DNA of 64,000 nucleotides from Hyphomonadaceae bacterium (GTDB lineage: Bacteria; Pseudomonadota; Alphaproteobacteria; Caulobacterales; Aquidulcibacteraceae). The notes beneath the pieces were generated by a model that was given only the letters and a program-made list of their open reading frames with translations, was not told where the DNA came from and did no database searches. Of this stretch, positions 63,585 through 64,000 are shown piece after piece. The position numbers were made by a program, and so were the translations under genes. Position 1 is the stretch's first letter; the number at the start of each line of letters is the position of its first letter. Location of the stretch: assembly GCA_019753105.1 (NCBI GenBank), contig JAIELJ010000010.1, positions 124,001 to 188,000 of the forward strand, given 5' to 3'.

Positions 63585-64000
63585 ATGCTGCTTCGAACCT
63601 TGACGCTCGCAGCCTGTGCGCTGCTCGGCGCGTGCGCCACGGGCGCGGCGCCCGCCCAACGCGGCGATCTCGCCCGCCAGATCGCCGATGACGCGGCCGC
63701 GTTCAACGACGCTTACGCGCAAGCTGTGCAGGCGCAGATCTTGTTGAACATCATGCGCTCGCGTGATCGGCTGCCGCGCCATTATCTTTCGATGACAGGC
63801 ATCGCCGATAGTCCGTCTTGGCGCTATCGCCAGAACGCCGGGATCGGCTCGATTCCACTTGGCGATGGCGGCGCGCCTTGGGGATTTGGCAGCGTCGGCC
63901 TCGAACGCGAAACGCAAACGCGGCCGACTTACGCCGTGCAGCCGTTCGGCGCCGAGACTCTGACGCGCACGGTGTTCGACGCCACCCAGCCTTATGTCTT
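63585..64000 (+). CDS. Putative lipoprotein, cut by window edge
   Basis: The ATG at 63585 opens a frame that runs off the window (about 138 codons). It has a lipoprotein signal with lipobox LGAC (LLRTLTLAACALLGAC), or an earlier LAAC. The mature part is GDLARQIADDAAAFNDAYAQAVQAQILLNIMRSRDRLPRHYLSMTGI and then SWRYRQNAGIGSIPLGDGGAPWG, a start seen in some proteobacterial hypothetical lipoproteins. No function can be given. A GGAAC-N16-CGGT sequence upstream is one base from the EcfG consensus but was not accepted. Confidence 0.65.
   Translation, partial: MLLRTLTLAACALLGACATGAAPAQRGDLARQIADDAAAFNDAYAQAVQAQILLNIMRSRDRLPRHYLSMTGIADSPSWRYRQNAGIGSIPLGDGGAPWGFGSVGLERETQTRPTYAVQPFGAETLTRTVFDATQPYV

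Overview
The window is a GC-rich (about 63-66 % by eye) stretch of an alphaproteobacterial chromosome, most like Caulobacterales/Hyphomonadaceae. Pointers are a ChpT-type histidine phosphotransferase, the aroK-aroB-CNNM/CorC gene order beside xerD, an ELM1-family protein, a TadG-like protein with a von Willebrand A domain, a PA0069-type radical SAM protein and a perfect EcfG-type stress promoter. Genes are tightly packed with many ATGA/TAATG overlaps. No rRNA, tRNA, CRISPR array, insertion sequence or prophage was found.

Layout. 1-3.5 kb: end of an ion channel, a small membrane protein, and a two-component system whose operon begins with a PepSY protein and faces a second PepSY gene. 3.5-11.9 kb: outer-membrane-like protein, xerD, an ATP-grasp protein, a PNPOx-fold stress protein with its own EcfG-like promoter, a large secreted Ala-rich protein, then aroK-aroB-CNNM. 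11.97-13.7 kb: one P-loop ATPase (Sll1717 type) of clearly lower GC, the most obviously acquired gene. 14.1-18.4 kb: a ChpT-CheY-CheR operon with a near-CtrA box inside it, and a Kef-type antiporter. 18.5-26.5 kb: peptidase-like lipoprotein, epoxide hydrolase, Dps, PLP decarboxylase, glucuronoyl-esterase-like hydrolase and acyl-CoA ligase. 26.7-33.8 kb: alpha-2-macroglobulin and penicillin-binding protein 1C, a periplasmic defence/repair pair. 33.8-39.3 kb: three tiny genes (30-34 codons) that share the C-terminal motif QAAxIVA, a long imperfect inverted repeat, and a pteridine cluster (two FolB paralogues, an SDR and an unknown membrane protein). 39.4-48.7 kb: radical SAM, zinc peptidase, LysR, carotenoid oxygenase, GntR plus a serine hydrolase whose signal peptide lies in another frame, trxB and a single-domain response regulator. 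48.7-50.7 kb: an arsenic operon arsR-arsI-arsC-aqpS with a candidate operator touching the arsR start. 50.7-58.7 kb: methyltransferase, ELM1 protein, greA, carB and a CPBP protease/RHH/SPFH operon. 58.8-64 kb: TadG-like vWA protein with inserted repeats, panD behind a TIR-TonB fusion gene, beta-carbonic anhydrase and a partial lipoprotein.

The least-described items are the QAAxIVA micro-protein family, the TIR/proline-rich/TM/TonB-C fusion, the lone Sll1717 ATPase island, the unknown membrane protein inside the pteridine operon and the SPFH-RHH-CPBP operon. Functions are given from recognised motifs only; nothing was searched against a database.
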